Shown: positions 28,801-41,300 of the stretch, one piece after another
How the letters are laid out: each line of letters starts with the position of its first letter
Numbering within the stretch: the first letter of the stretch is position 1
Source: Anoplopoma fimbria
Lineage: Eukaryota > Chordata > Actinopteri > Perciformes > Anoplopomatidae
Direction: 5' to 3'
Assembly: GCF_027596085.1 (NCBI RefSeq)
Contig: NC_072458.1
Span: 16,529,250-16,593,249, forward strand
Length of the DNA stretch: 64,000 nt
The notes under the pieces: model-generated
The model's input: only the letters and a program-made list of their open reading frames with translations
What the model was told of the DNA's origin: nothing
Database searches by the model: none
Made by a program: the position numbers and the translations under genes

Positions 28801-29981
28801 ACCGGACCAATAAGCATCCTTAGGTATGTGCGAGACAGCACGGAGAGGTGATCGTTCGTTCAAAAATATCAATGAGGTTGCTGCAATAGCATCAGTTATA
28901 TCAGAACTGGAGAGTATTTGATAATGAAAGAAAGAAGAATATAGAATAGCACTGAAGGCTTTTCTAGACGGAGAAGATGTTTTTGCTCTCCTCTCTTGAT
29001 TGGCTTTGGTATAAGTTTGATTGACAGATTGGTTTTCCAATGACCAATGATTCAAAGACTGCTTCTCAGATGGTTCTGTGTAACAAACCATCTAGCGGTT
29101 CAAGTTACCATGTATGCTGACACAGTTACCATGTATGCTGACACGTTAAGAACATTGTCAATAATAAGTTATTTTGTTTTGGATTTTAGGGATTGTGTGC
29201 CTCACATCCTTCTTGATCGCGCTCATCTTTTCTCTGCGGTCTGGTAATTACTGGTTGGCACTATTTGACAGCTATGCAGGCTCCATCCCTCTGCTCATTA
29301 TCGCCTTCTGTGAGATGGTTGGTATAGCCTACCTGTATGGAATAGATAGGTAAGTTTTTAAAGACTGCTTGAACATTAGATTACAAAGCTTTTTGTGCCA
29401 TATAGAACCCCTGGAATGTAGTCACAGTGTTTATGTATGTGCCATGTTGATAACTCTCTTAAATCAAGTTTTTTACAATAAAATATAACAGCATAACCAA
29501 AGAGTCCTGAATCAGATCTAACTCCTTTGACAGGTTTAACGACGATATTGAGTTCATGATTGGACACAAACCGAACATCTTCTGGCAGGCCGCATGGAGA
29601 GTGGTCAGCCCTTTGATTGTGTTTGTCATCTTCGTGTTTTACTTTGTCACCAAAGTCAGTGCCACACTGACATACATTACCTGGAATCCAAGCTCGGTAT
29701 GTTTTACAACTGTTGCTAGCAACATTCCTCAAGTTATCATTAAAAAAAATATGCATCATTTTGAAATCTTTGTGTCACAGGAAAACTTTCCGGTTTTGGA
29801 GACATTGCCCTATCCAAGCTGGGTCTACGTTATCATCTTCCTTCTGGCTGGACTTCCAAGTCTTATGATCCCAGGATTTGCTTTGTACAAATTATTCCAG
29901 AGATACTGCTGCAAGAAAACAATCAGTAAACATGAGCTCAAAACTGTATCTGCCAATGTCAACATGTATGACACTCACTAG
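22887..29981 (+). CDS. slc6a19: Na+-coupled neutral amino acid transporter, SLC6A19-like copy 1
   Basis: B0AT1 imports neutral amino acids with Na+ across epithelial apical membranes. Twelve coding exons: 22887-23085, 24920-25060, 25247-25384, 25469-25650, 27340-27450, 27530-27642, 27817-27945, 28045-28207, 28291-28495, 29190-29349, 29534-29696, 29781-29981. They total 1905 nt, 634 aa, the same length as human SLC6A19. Start [10 protein letters not shown] matches the family. RPKWDNK (31-37) precedes TM1 with unwound GLGNVWRFP (50-58). Glycosylation sequons at Asn157 and Asn181 match human sites. TM6 reads [10 protein letters not shown] (Ser277, Phe282) and TM7 has Asn309, the expected Na1 ligands. 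TM8 has LGLSTMFGS, with Ser436 where the other copies have Asn. The tail is long (ends MYDTH). Intron 3 has a GC donor; the others are GT-AG. AATAAA at 30072. Assignment to the family is firm; paralogue naming is not. Confidence 0.96.
26560..27105 (+). mobile_element. Degenerate LINE 3' fragment in copy 1 intron 4
   Basis: Read in shifting frames, the sequence gives fragments such as [20 protein letters not shown] and [14 protein letters not shown], typical of the post-reverse-transcriptase region of a fish non-LTR retrotransposon. The 3' end near 27060-27100 has the usual GACCTCAATG and AAATAAAGGT tail. Stops and frameshifts are present, so it is dead. Clade is uncertain. Confidence 0.65.
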
Positions 29982-31848
29982 ATTGACAAGAACATTAAAC
30001 TTTTGCTTGACAGGTGGGAATTGTTTAGAATTTGGTGTGTAATACATTTTGTTTAAACAAGAGGCCAGTGCAATAAAGATTATTTATTTCATGGTGGGGT
30101 GTGCTTTATTTTGTTAAAATTTGGTTTGTTTAATTAAAGAGATTTAATTGTGAGATTAACATACTCTGTGTGTGCTGAGTAAGTGTATTGTGTTGACAGC
30201 ATGTGTTGATAAAAGTACATAGAATCATTGCAGATGTTAATGAGGTTACTGAAATTGTACATTTTGAAAAAAGATGAATAAACATATTGAAATAATCGAC
30301 AACAACATTGACTTTATTTTATCATTGAAAATCATGATCAACAAGGGAAATTTCTTAGCTGCCTCTTCATAATAAAGATTTTTCTGTCTTTTTTCAACTA
30401 CTAAATATTTTACTTGTCACATGATTTGATGGAAACAGTTAAATCTGAGACACAGATCTAGTCATTTCATAATGATGTGTTTTCAAACTACAATTTGTGT
30501 GACAATCACATTTATGTGCATTTTGTGCAAAAACATGTGCTGTGATGAAAGGACAAGAGACAGTGGTGGAAACACAGGATATAATGGAAATGACAAACAG
30601 CACTGGTGGGCAATTCATTTATTCATAGCGATTTTGAGAATGAAATTTCACAATTTGGATCTGTTCCACTAATTTCAATGTGTATGCAGATATTTTTATG
30701 GTATCTGAATGAACATAAATAAATCAAGAAAAGATAATTGAGTTGTGAATGATCCATGTTTGCGTGGTTTCTCCGGGTGCTCCGGTCTCCTCCCACAGTC
30801 CAAATATTGCAGGTTAGCTCAATTGCCAACTTTAAATTGCCCGTAAGTGTGAATGTGGGCGTGAATGTGGATGTGTCAGCCCTATGATTGACTGGCAACC
30901 TGACCAGGATCCTCCTGCTTTTATGAATGTTCTTAAAATAACCCTTTATATTGCTTCTATAGATTACGATTCAGTACACACACCACTCTGTAAAGGGCGA
31001 CCATAGTCTTTCTTTGGTAATAATTGCTTAAGTAAGGAACACTGGAACACTGATAAGGTTTCTATACACCATGAATTGCTTAACACAACTACACATACAA
31101 ACAGAAACATCCCTTCATCTACTCTGTAACATTTTTATAACTACTGAAATGATTCAGCATTTAAAATTAAAATCTGAGGGAATGTGGACTACATATTCTG
31201 TACAGACTGATATGATATGTTAGTAGATCTTTATGCAATAAAACAATCAGACTTCTCAAGAACTGGAAAAAGCACAGCCTGATTGTTAAGATAAGCAATG
31301 AAGGGAAATGTGACTGTAGAGTGTTTCATTCTTTCTTTCTGTCAAACAAAGTGACAGACTTCTTGCAACATATGCTGGATATGCTTGTTAACCATCAAGA
31401 AAACCTTGCAGTCTTAAGAGGGGTGATATAGTGAATAAAGCGCCAATACACTGCTCCATTATTCACAATAACTCATGGATATCAAACTCATCTTTCAAGG
31501 AAAAGTTTTTGTGGCAGAACCTCATGTGACGTATTAACCAGTATCAAGAAGGTTGCACCTTTTTCCCCATAACCTTGGAGGAAAGACTGTAATGAGCTAC
31601 TGATAACTTTGGTTCAGGTATCATAGGTCACAGTTAATACCTCAGTGCCACTTCCTAGGACAGACAGTAGGGGTGAAGCACTCCGAGAGAGACGGTACAC
31701 GGATAATCAGTAACCACAGAGGAACTGAGAGAGGACGCATCGCCTCGCTCGCAGGAAAGTAGCAAAACCAAAAAGTGGTTACCAAAGGGAGACTCAACAG
31801 CTACATTTTCCAATTTCTGAGTCCAGTGAAGTTCACAGGGGAGCCATC
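29982..31848. other. Intergenic region between copies 1 and 2
   Basis: It begins with the copy 1 3' untranslated region (AATAAA at 30072-30077). A dispersed repeat lies at about 30745-30905. No exon or gene relic is recognised. The last 200 bases should include the copy 2 promoter and 5' untranslated region. I see no sequence block shared with the copy 3 and 4 upstream regions. Confidence 0.6.
30745..30905. repeat. Dispersed fish repeat fragment
   Basis: The ordered words GGTTTCTCCGGGTGCTCCGG, TCCTCCCACAGTCCAAA, TAAATTGCCCGTAAGTGTGA and GACTGGCAACCTGACCAGG are those of a very widespread repeat in teleost genomes. This copy is partial and diverged. I recognise the pattern but not a secure family name. 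Confidence 0.6.
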
Positions 31849-34800
31849 ATGAAGCTGAAGCTGCCAAACCCAGGACTGGATGACCGGATCCCCTCTCACG
31901 CGGACCTGGAGAGGATGGAGAATGAGGAGGCTGGGGACAGGCCAAAATGGGACAACAAAGCCCAGTATCTGCTCACCTGTGTGGGCTTCTGTGTTGGACT
32001 TGGCAACGTCTGGAGGTTCCCTTACCTGTGTCAAAGCCATGGAGGAGGTAGGCTCAGTTGAACTCTGCTGAGTTGCCAGAAAATGATCAGTTTGTGTTAA
32101 TTATTAAAAAGATCTAAATGTGTGTTCGCCAGTTTTCAGTGACTGAGGAGAGCTTTTCCAAAACTCAATGTGTCTGCTTTTAATCAAAATGAGTTATTCA
32201 TTAAAACTGGGTGTTGGATCTATCAAATATGTATCTTTTCTAAAAAAAAATGTGGGAAACTTGAATACAATAATTATGTTTAAAGGTGCTGTAATATGTT
32301 ATATAATGTAATATATTTCCAGACAGATATACAGTGATACACAATGTTAGACACTTGCAAATAATTGAAATGCCTGTCTTTCTAAGATGAAGTTAAAAAA
32401 AACAATCACTGAACATTCCTAGAAAATAGTCCACTAACTCAAATTTGTTCATTAATATCAACTGACAATTTGGTACATATTGAAACCTTTGGTATTTATA
32501 CTTTTACTTTTACTTTTTGAAACTTTAATGATATGTAATAGAGAATGTGTGAGTGTTATTCGTGGTTTATATAGTATCTAGTGTGCTTTTTACAGTTTAT
32601 GGGTGTCTTTATGGGACCAGTTTTGTGAATGAAGTCGACCATTGAACATTTAGCTACCTTCATTAAAGTGCTGATTTTAATCACTGAACTCATTGTTAAC
32701 TGTTGTACTTCTAGGTGCGTTTATGATTCCATTCCTCATCCTGCTCGTCCTGGAGGGCATCCCACTGCTGCACCTGGAGTTTGCCATCGGTCAGCGCCTG
32801 AGAAAGGGCAGTGTGGGAGTGTGGAGCTCTATCAGTCCATATTTGACTGGAGTTGGTGGGTAAAAAAAAAAAAGCCTGCACATTGAGTTGTGTTGCTCTA
32901 GGGCTGACATGTCTGTCTGTCCGTCGCATGGGCCCATCAGAAATATCGAAACATTTATTTACTGGTTTAACATGAAATTTGGTGGAGGTATTCATGGTCC
33001 CCAGGGGTTAAATTGTGGTTTTATTAGATGGAGTTCTATCAAATTTGGCAGAGACATGCATGTCTGCTTAAAATAAGCATGTTTTTTTTTTCGTTGTGAG
33101 CATGTTAGCATGTCAAAGTTAGCATTTAGCTCGAAGCTCTGCAGCAAGAACAGCCTCACAGAGCTTATCCAAATGGCCGTGGACCCTTTGTTTTTTTAAT
33201 TTGGAAAAAAAACACAACAAGACTAATTGTTTCATTTTGTTACAGGTATTGCGTCCATGTTTGTCTCTTTTTTGGTGGGTATGTACTACAACACCATCAT
33301 GGCCTGGATCATGTGGTATCTCTTCAACTCCTTTCAAGATCCTCTGCCTTGGAGTCACTGTCCTCTCAATGCAAACAGGACAGGTATGCCCTCATACATC
33401 AAGACAACAGTCAAAGAATAAAAACAAAAAAGAACTAATCTGCTGTACAGTCTGAGGTTACATTTCTTTCCAAGGCTCCTAAAGGTGCTACCTTTTTATC
33501 CTTGGCAGGTCTGGTGGAGGAATGTGCTCAGAGCAGCACTGTGGACTACTTCTGGTACAGAGAGACCCTAAACACTTCAACAGCTATTGATGATGCCGGC
33601 AGCCCACAGTGGTGGATGGTTCTAGCCCTGGTGGCTGCTTGGACTGTGCTCTATGTCTGCTGCATCCGGGGCATTGAGACCACTGGAAAGGTCAGAATGT
33701 CACATTACATCTGAATAACTTGATGCAAGAGTGACGCCTGACTGCATTCATTCAAATATTCTGATATGTCTTTGGATTATGTTTTTTTTCTCCCAGGCTG
33801 TGTACGTCACCTCCACCCTTCCATACTTTGTGCTCACCATCTTCCTCATCAGAGGACTGACTCTGAAAGGTTCTTTAGAGGGGGTCAAGTTCCTATTCAC
33901 ACCAGATGTAAGCACTGGTTTACACACCATCCAACATTTGTCAGTATATTTAATATAATGAAAAAATTGATAGGGGTGCTATTTAACCCAGTGTGTGACT
34001 TGGACTTGTTTCAAAAGACTTAAAAGCAACGCCGAGCTCATGTAATTTGGCAATTAATTCAATGATTGATTACTTTTTATGATGTCACATGACAGTCGGA
34101 CATTTTTAAATTGCTCATTGATGATCCTGGTTTACAATTTACTCACATTAATTATTAACATTGTCCAGAACAATAGGTGTGTAGAAGTGTTTACTGTCAC
34201 TTGTGAAGAGCAGAAATATCACAAGAGGAAATAATTAGCATGGGAAGCTCAATTTAACTGTTTGTATAAGGAACTTTTGATTCTCTTTTAGGTAAATGAG
34301 TTAATGAATCCAACAACCTGGTTGGATGCAGGCGCTCAAGTTTTCTACTCCTTCTCTTTGGCCTTTGGAGGTCTCATCTCTTTCTCCAGTTACAACTCCA
34401 TTCAGTGAGTAACTGCCTAAAATGCACAGTTATATATTAAGCCTTCCTTTGAACATTTCTCCTCACATGTTCATGATTGTCTTTTAGCAACAACTGCGAG
34501 CAGGACGCTGTTCTCATCTCCATCATTAATGGCTGCACCTCAGTGTACTCCGCGACAGTTATCTACTCCATCATCGGCTTCAGGGCCACGGAAAAATTTG
34601 ACGACTGCTCGTCAGAGTGAGTTTTCAAATCTCACAAAAGAAGCCTTCAAAACAGTAATTAGCATTAACTTTTTAAGAGTGAACTCATCTTGCTGTGCTT
34701 TTCTTTTTTAGCAACATCTGGAAACTAATGAATGCCTTTAACTATCCTGAAAATAACATCACAGAAAACAACTACGATGAGGTTCTGACGCACCTCAACC

Positions 34801-36652
34801 AGACAAATCCAGATATCATTCAAGGATTGCAATTACAGACCTGTGACATGCAGGTTTTCCTGAGTCAGGTGAGTAAATAGCATTAGAATATTTAGACATT
34901 AAAACTGTTTTTTTATCACAATGAAATTATTTAACAGAGAGTGATTGGTTGACATATTTGGTGAACATTTCTTCAGGGTGTGGAGGGAACAGGTCTAGCC
35001 TTCATCGTGTTCACGGAGGCCATCATCAAAATGCCAATTTCTCCTATTTGGGCCGTCCTCTTCTTCGTCATGCTCTTCTGCCTCGGCCTGTCAACTATGT
35101 TTGGGAACATAGAGGGAGTGGTGGTTCCTTTGCAGGACCTCAAATTGCTGCCCAAAACTTGGCCCAAAGAAATTTTATGTGGTAATTTTTCAGATTTTCC
35201 TTTTGAATATAAAATATTTTTTCATGTCAGGATGAGCACATTTGATATAGATATATGAGTGTAACCACTTTTTGTATTGTTTTTTTTCAGGTCTGGTTTG
35301 CTTAATCTCCTTAGCTCTTGGGCTCATCTTTTCCCTGCGCTCTGGAAACTACTGGCTAGCCCTATTTGACAACTTTGCTGGCTCTATCCCTCTTCTGGTC
35401 ATCGGCTTTTGTGAAATGTTTGGTGTTATGTACATCTATGGCGTAGATAGGTGAGTATATTCGAGAAGTGGTTATTGGTACAGAGAGTCCAAGGTAATGG
35501 CTTTGTGTTTAGTGAAAATTAGCAAATGTTAACCCAATAAGATGCTAAACTAATATCATAAACGTTATACCTGCTAAACATCAGCATGTTTGCATTGCCA
35601 TTGTGAGCCAATTGTTAGCATGCTGACATTAGCATTTACTTAAAAGCACTACTGTGCCCAAGCGAAGCCTTAGAGAGCCGCTATTACAGCTGTGGACTCT
35701 TAGTCTTGTTATGGCATATACGTATAAGACGAAGACAGCAGCTGGACAGGCCGATAAGGGTGTCTGAATATGAGTTAGTAATGCAGTTGAAACAAAGTAA
35801 GAAATAACAGAACATTGTATTCTGACCTTGGAAAAGAGATAACGTGTCCGTCATCATGGGAGAGATAAAGAAGTACAATGTATCATGTAGCAAGACTATG
35901 GTGAGGAAAATATGTGTTTCTTGCTCAGATTCATCATAAGTAAGCAAAATATTGTATTTTTTCACCCTGTTTCCAGTCTTTATGTTTGGACACAAGTGGG
36001 GATTTATTTGAAGTCCAGTGCAGCTTCAACGCGTTGAACACACACAAAGCCACAGAGGCTGCTTTATTTTCTGTATCTTATAAAAGTACAAGGTTGTGTT
36101 TTATGGATGCTTTAGTACACATTCAGCTGACATTACATCCCGCTCTCTTATTGCTTCCAAACAGGTTTAACAAGGACATTGAATTCATGATCGGCCACAA
36201 GCCCAATCTTTTCTGGCAGGTGACATGGAGGTTTGTCAGCCCACTCATTATGGTCTTCATCTTGATTTTCTACTTTGTAACCCAAATCACCAAGAATCTC
36301 ACCTATTTGGTGTGGGACCAGGAGGCGGTAAGTGTGTTCATCACAATAGTTTAAGTCTAATAATTTTTTTTAGATGTGTTGCATTAGACCTCTTGTGTGT
36401 CATACGTTGGTGTAAATGTTTGCATTTCTTTAACTCTGGCCATAGGCGAACTTCCCCACCCTTGAACCACGTCCGTATCCTTCCTGGATCTACATCATCA
36501 TCTTCCTTCTGGCTGGAGTACCCAGTTTAGCCATCCCAGTGGTCGCCCTCTACAAATTTATCCAGAGGAGATGCTGCAAGCAGAAGGACTACAGTGACAA
36601 ACAACTGGACACTATCTCTGCCAAAATACAAATGAGTGAAAAAAAGTTTTAG
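31849..36652 (+). CDS. slc6a19: Na+-coupled neutral amino acid transporter, SLC6A19-like copy 2
   Basis: Second intact B0AT1-like gene, same direction, 1.9 kb after copy 1. Exons: 31849-32047, 32715-32855, 33246-33383, 33509-33690, 33797-33907, 34292-34404, 34488-34616, 34712-34868, 34977-35181, 35291-35450, 36165-36327, 36446-36652. They total 1905 nt, 634 aa. All introns are GT-AG with the same phases as copy 1. Exon 8 is two codons shorter (157 against 163 nt) and the last exon two codons longer. Start [12 protein letters not shown]1 GLGNVWRFP intact. Na1 ligands Ser277 and Asn309 are present, and Phe282 is kept. TM8 reads FGNIEG as in human. TM2 has LLHLEFAIG where most copies have a Tyr or Leu for the His. 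The tail ends SEKKF. With copy 1 it forms the conventional-looking half of the cluster. Confidence 0.96.
32935..33150. repeat. Dispersed fish repeat fragment (TTAGCATG type)
   Basis: In copy 2 intron 2. The words CATGAAATTTGGTGGAGG, ATTCATGGTCCCCAGG and AGCATGTTAGCATG, then TTAGCATTTAGCTC and CAGCCTCACAGAGCT, follow the order of a repeat that is very abundant in teleosts. Related pieces lie at 35505-35705 and 49870-50205. Family name uncertain. Confidence 0.55.
35505..35705. repeat. Dispersed fish repeat fragment (TTAGCATG type)
   Basis: In copy 2 intron 10. It contains AATTAGCAAATGTTAACCC, TATACCTGCTAAACATCAGC and GCATGCTGACATTAGCATTT, then a GCTGTGGACTCTTAGTC end. It is the later part of the same repeat type seen at 32935-33150. 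Confidence 0.55.
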
Positions 36653-36894
36653 ATGGCTGTTTACAAAATATTTTACAACATAATGGCTATGGTCTTGTTT
36701 TATTGTGGTTTGTATGCATTATTCAAGAACAGAAGAGCACACTAGTGACTACTGACTTTTATCTTAGAAAAGTAGAGGTAAATTTGAAAATATTTTCGTT
36801 CTGAAGAAGAGATTAACTGGTGATTGTTTTTCATACGATTGTGATATTAGTTTCTTGCTGTGTCATATTTCACATGTAAGTTAATGTTGTACAT

Positions 36895-37115
36895 TAAACG
36901 AATAGTTGGACATTTTGGGAAATTAACGATACCAGTCTTATGTTTGTGCACTAAATATAAAGCCATAGCCAGCACCGGATTGGAAAACAGAAAGCCTTGC
37001 TATGTTTAAAAGTAACAATTTCCCTTTTTCCACTTCTATTACCAAAATAAAATGATCGCCTGTTTGCTGTAGCTATTTATATTTAGCACAGGTATGAGAG
37101 TGCTATAAACATGAT
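36895..37115 (+). repeat. Dispersed fish repeat, 5' part
   Basis: The words CATTTTGGGAAATTAACG, ATAAAGCCATAGCCAGCA and CAGGTATGAGAGTG recall the beginning of the same repeat type as at 425-660. Strongly diverged; boundaries approximate. Confidence 0.4.
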
Positions 37116-38189
37116 CTAACTCTCTGTTTTAAAAAAATGTGAAGCTATTAATTTATTATAATAAGTTTACTAAATGCATGTCTAGTATAAAAAACATAAT
37201 GTTTTATTTTAATATTTTGTAAATAATCTCCAATAAAAGAGCTAATTTTTGTTATGTCTCTTGACATACATTAAGCATGTTTTGATTTAATTCATGTCAA
37301 CAGTCCTTTTTTAGACCACTTTAATGTATTGTGTATACTGTAAAGTTTATTTTTATGTTTGAGTATATAACTGCACTTACACTGCCATAAACTGTCAGTA
37401 TAATCTTCTCACCAGTTCAGACCTAAGAATAAAAGTGGTAACTATCTGAAGAAATATATGGAATCAAAGTAATTCATGTGGAATATCACGAAGTTTCTGG
37501 CGAAACGAGGAACAGAATTATTTTTATAAAACAATGAAATCTGTCGTTTAATGTTCTGTCCTTGAAGAAGCTAATTTTACATAGAGGCCAAACGCTGGAA
37601 TTAAAACTTGTGTAGTCTGTAACGTGATGCCATTGAGCCCAAAAAGTAAGGTTTAATCAATTTAAGGTTAATCAATTTATGAACACTTTAAAATCCTGAT
37701 TTAAATTATAAGGTCCAAAAAGTTGTAAAATGTACTAATAGTCCAATCAACAGTTATTTTCCTATGTCAGTTCATGTGAATGGGAACAAGGCTGGACCAG
37801 GGACTGGGAGGCAGGGTTAAAGAAAATGCTTGTCAGTTTTTGGTTGCAAAAGTTGCCAGAAGATCCAGGTAATTATTATCTAAATTCTCTGAAGTTGATT
37901 TCCATTTTGCTTTATGCGCTACTGAGCAACATTTTGAACCGGGGCCCGCATCCAAAGGTGTATCCAATAATCTTTATACATGAACATTGACAATGATTTT
38001 TAATAAACCCCTTCGAAATAAAACACTTGGGTAACAAATAACCAAAGCTATGGGTATGTCCCTTCTCGGCTGTTAGACAAATGAGGTTGCAGTGATTAGC
38101 TTAATAATTACTTATTTTACAGTTTGAAAGCAGATTGGCACGGAATGTTCTACATTTTAAATGTACATGTTAAATTGAGTTACTGAATG

Positions 38190-38262
38190 GCTGAGTGTGC
38201 ACTCAGTAGATATGGCCAGCAACAGATAAAGTTAAAGATCATAAACTTCTTACAGGAATGCT
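38190..38262 (+). promoter_or_regulatory. Putative proximal promoter block of copy 3 (shared with copy 4)
   Basis: This stretch carries CAGATAAAGTTAAAGATCAT followed by AAACTT and an AAGTGC word, all closely repeated upstream of copy 4. AAGTTAAAGATCA resembles a DR1 site of the HNF4 type, a known activator class for intestinal and renal SLC6A19 in mammals. The similarity to copy 4 is seen; promoter function and the factor are inference. Confidence 0.35.
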
Positions 38263-38341
38263 AAGTGCTGCATGTGGACCTCACACACAATGCCTCAACC
38301 GCAGTAGACAGTTCTTCTCTGCTTCAGCACAGGTGGTCACA

Positions 38342-41300
38342 ATGAGACTGGTTCTTCCGAACCCAGGACTGGATCTCCGGATCCCTAGCTATGACGATGT
38401 AGACAGAATGGAGAAAGAGGAAGCCGATGATAGGCCCAAGTGGGACAACAAAACCCAGTACATCCTAACCTGTGTGGGCTTCTGCATGGGGCTCGGTAAC
38501 GTGTGGAGATTCCCTTACTTGTGTCAAAGTCATGGAGGAGGTAAGACAAAAGGTTGTTGTGTGGGAATGTATGGCATTTTATGGTGCATTTGTATATAAT
38601 ATCTGAATATATATCCAAACTGACAACTTAAATATATTTTCAATAAAAACACTGTTCCGTAAGTCTACCTTAAGGCTGAAGGTAAGTTAAATATATCACT
38701 CATTCATGGCTACAAGAGACTGTCATGAAATCACCATCGAGTTATATTAATGATTCTCAAGAGTAAGTCGCTGAATGGCTCACCTTTAGCATGACATATC
38801 CGCTACAGACAGAGCTGCAAATCTGTTTATGTTGAAACTGAATGCTAGAAATGTATTCATACTGCATATATTTGTTTGTATGTGTGTGTTGTTGTTTTAC
38901 TCAAAAGTGTGTATAGTGGGTCATTGTGATTGAGCCACAGTCGCTGGGATAGGTTTCAAAGGCATGCATACTGTAAAAGTAGAATCTGTTGTTTTTCTGT
39001 GAATTTTTAACCAAAGGGTTCCAGCCCATGAGATTAAAACCACTGTCAAAATTCCATGGCATGAGTCACAGTAATGTGACAATATGCTGATGGATACAAA
39101 CAAAAAAAGAGTTACATTTTAGACTGGAGATTTTTCAAATGGTATTTTTCAAATCTCTAAATTGTATTGAAACATCCGTGAATAACTCAAGTCGTAGACT
39201 TTGTCCATCACAGAATTATAAAACCTTTAAGTGTCTACAATAGGTAATGCCAGACTGGTAATAAACATTATACTCTGCCAATTTCCCCATAAGGCTTATC
39301 ATGTTGTCATTTGCAATACTTTGACAAACAAATTGTCAAACATTTTCACCCCAGCATAAAACCTTGGAAGGCAGAGAGCTTGATAGTGATATGAGTCACA
39401 GTCCTTTTTTTTATTTACATAGTGCCTCTTCAAAACAAGACAAAATGAATCTGGCCTGAGCAACTAGCTACACTATTAAGTTGATGTTCAACATATAAGT
39501 TTGGCAAATGTTACCTTTAGCACAAGAACCCAAATACCACTGAGGCTGATGGGAATGTAATTATTTTTGGTAATTCACTAAAGTACTGGAAAAATAAAAC
39601 ATTTTGACCCGATAATGCCGCTAGATAAAAAGGCAGGGGATCAACAAAGTTCCACTCGGAACCATGAATCAATCACATAGTTGTTGATATATTTTAGTCT
39701 GAAATGGCGAACCGACCGACCAACCCAACCACAATCCCAATGTGTCAAATACCGATGTTTTGTAATTGGTCATGGGTGTCTGATACCGATGCAACTAACT
39801 CCAATGTAAACCCACCCACATCATTATTAAACGGTCATAGAGCCACGGATGTATTATAAAGAGCGAGATAGTCCACACAGGGTAGGAGCTGGAGCATGAT
39901 GGGTCAAACAAACACAGCACTTCTATCTGGAGACCACTGTTTGTGTCCCGTGCAAAACTAAAAATGTCAACAATGACATTTTGACATGTGATGTAAGTCG
40001 TTAGATACGTCAGTGGTAAATCACATGTTAATGATGTGAGTCGTAGTCTGTTAAGTCAACCATGCTCTTCTCTTCAACCTAACTAAGTGATTTTGTTGCC
40101 TAAACCTAACTTCCGCTGAAGGCCGAAGCTTATTTTGAAAAGACGCTATGCCCCCTTTCACCTCCCAAACTGTATTAGAAAGGTCGTAGTTTGAAGCTCA
40201 GGGCCACTGACCAATTGTCGGTATTTGACAAGTTGGGATTGAGAAGGTCTTGGAAGAACTGACCAATTAATTTAGACGTCCAAAGTGCTAGTATGGAATA
40301 AAAATACTAGAATTACCACAAGAAAAGAGGACATCTGATCATACTTTTTCAGGTGCCTTTTTGATTCCCTACCTGATCCTGCTGGTGCTGGAAGGAATGC
40401 CTCTCCTGTTGTTGGAGTTTGCCATCGGCCAGCGGCTCAGGAAAGGCAGTGTGGGAGTGTGGAAGGCCATCAGTCCTTATCTGACTGGTATTGGTAAGTA
40501 AAATTGGAGAAAAGCAAAATACGAAGTCCTGATACTGTGGTATCACAATTGAAGTTGTTGTCCCTCAGGTATAGCCTCCATGCTGGTGTCCTTATTGGTT
40601 GGACTTTACTACAACACCTTAATAGCCTGGATCCTTTGGTATCTCTTCAATTCCTTTCAAGACCCACTGCCTTGGACCCAGTGTCCTCTCAATGACAATG
40701 GGACAGGTGAAAATACACACATTTTCAGCCAATACAGGCACACTAAAGCACCAAAATTGCATTCTCATCATCATTGTTAATTGTTCCCCCCAAAGGATTT
40801 GTACCAGAGTGTCAAAGGAGCTCCACTGTGGATTATTATTTTTACAGAGTGACTTTAAATAGTTCGACCTCTATAGCCGACTCTGGAGGAATCCATTGGC
40901 CCATAGTGCTCTGCCTGCTAGCAGCCTGGACGATCGTTGCAATCTGCTGCATAAGGGGCATCAGCACTTCAGGCAAGGTTTGTTGAACTTTCAGTAAATT
41001 GACCGTTAGCTAAGCCCTGCCTAAGGTAATTACTGTTGCTACACATTTATAGTGATATCATATTAAGGCTAGTCATTGTCAAAGCAAAGGGTGACTTAAT
41101 CGGCAGGCCTCTCAATATAAAGATGACAGATTATTTGTCAATTCTATTGTATTTTGTAATGCAGTGCAAAACCCAGACACCGGCACACAACTGTGGCTCT
41201 TTTTGTTTCTGACTCTCAAACACAATTTAATCACAGGGTGGAGCAGTTGACTAAGCTGTAACAACAAGACACCCTGTAAGAGTCTATCGCAAATCCCAGT

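Larger units (their letters stand above)
36653..38341. other. Intergenic region between copies 2 and 3
   Basis: AT-rich 3' flank of copy 2, with AATAAA-like signals near 37046 and 37232. A dispersed repeat fragment lies at about 36895-37115. No coding remnant is recognised. The right end contains a block shared with the copy 4 upstream region (38190-38262), listed separately. Confidence 0.6.
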
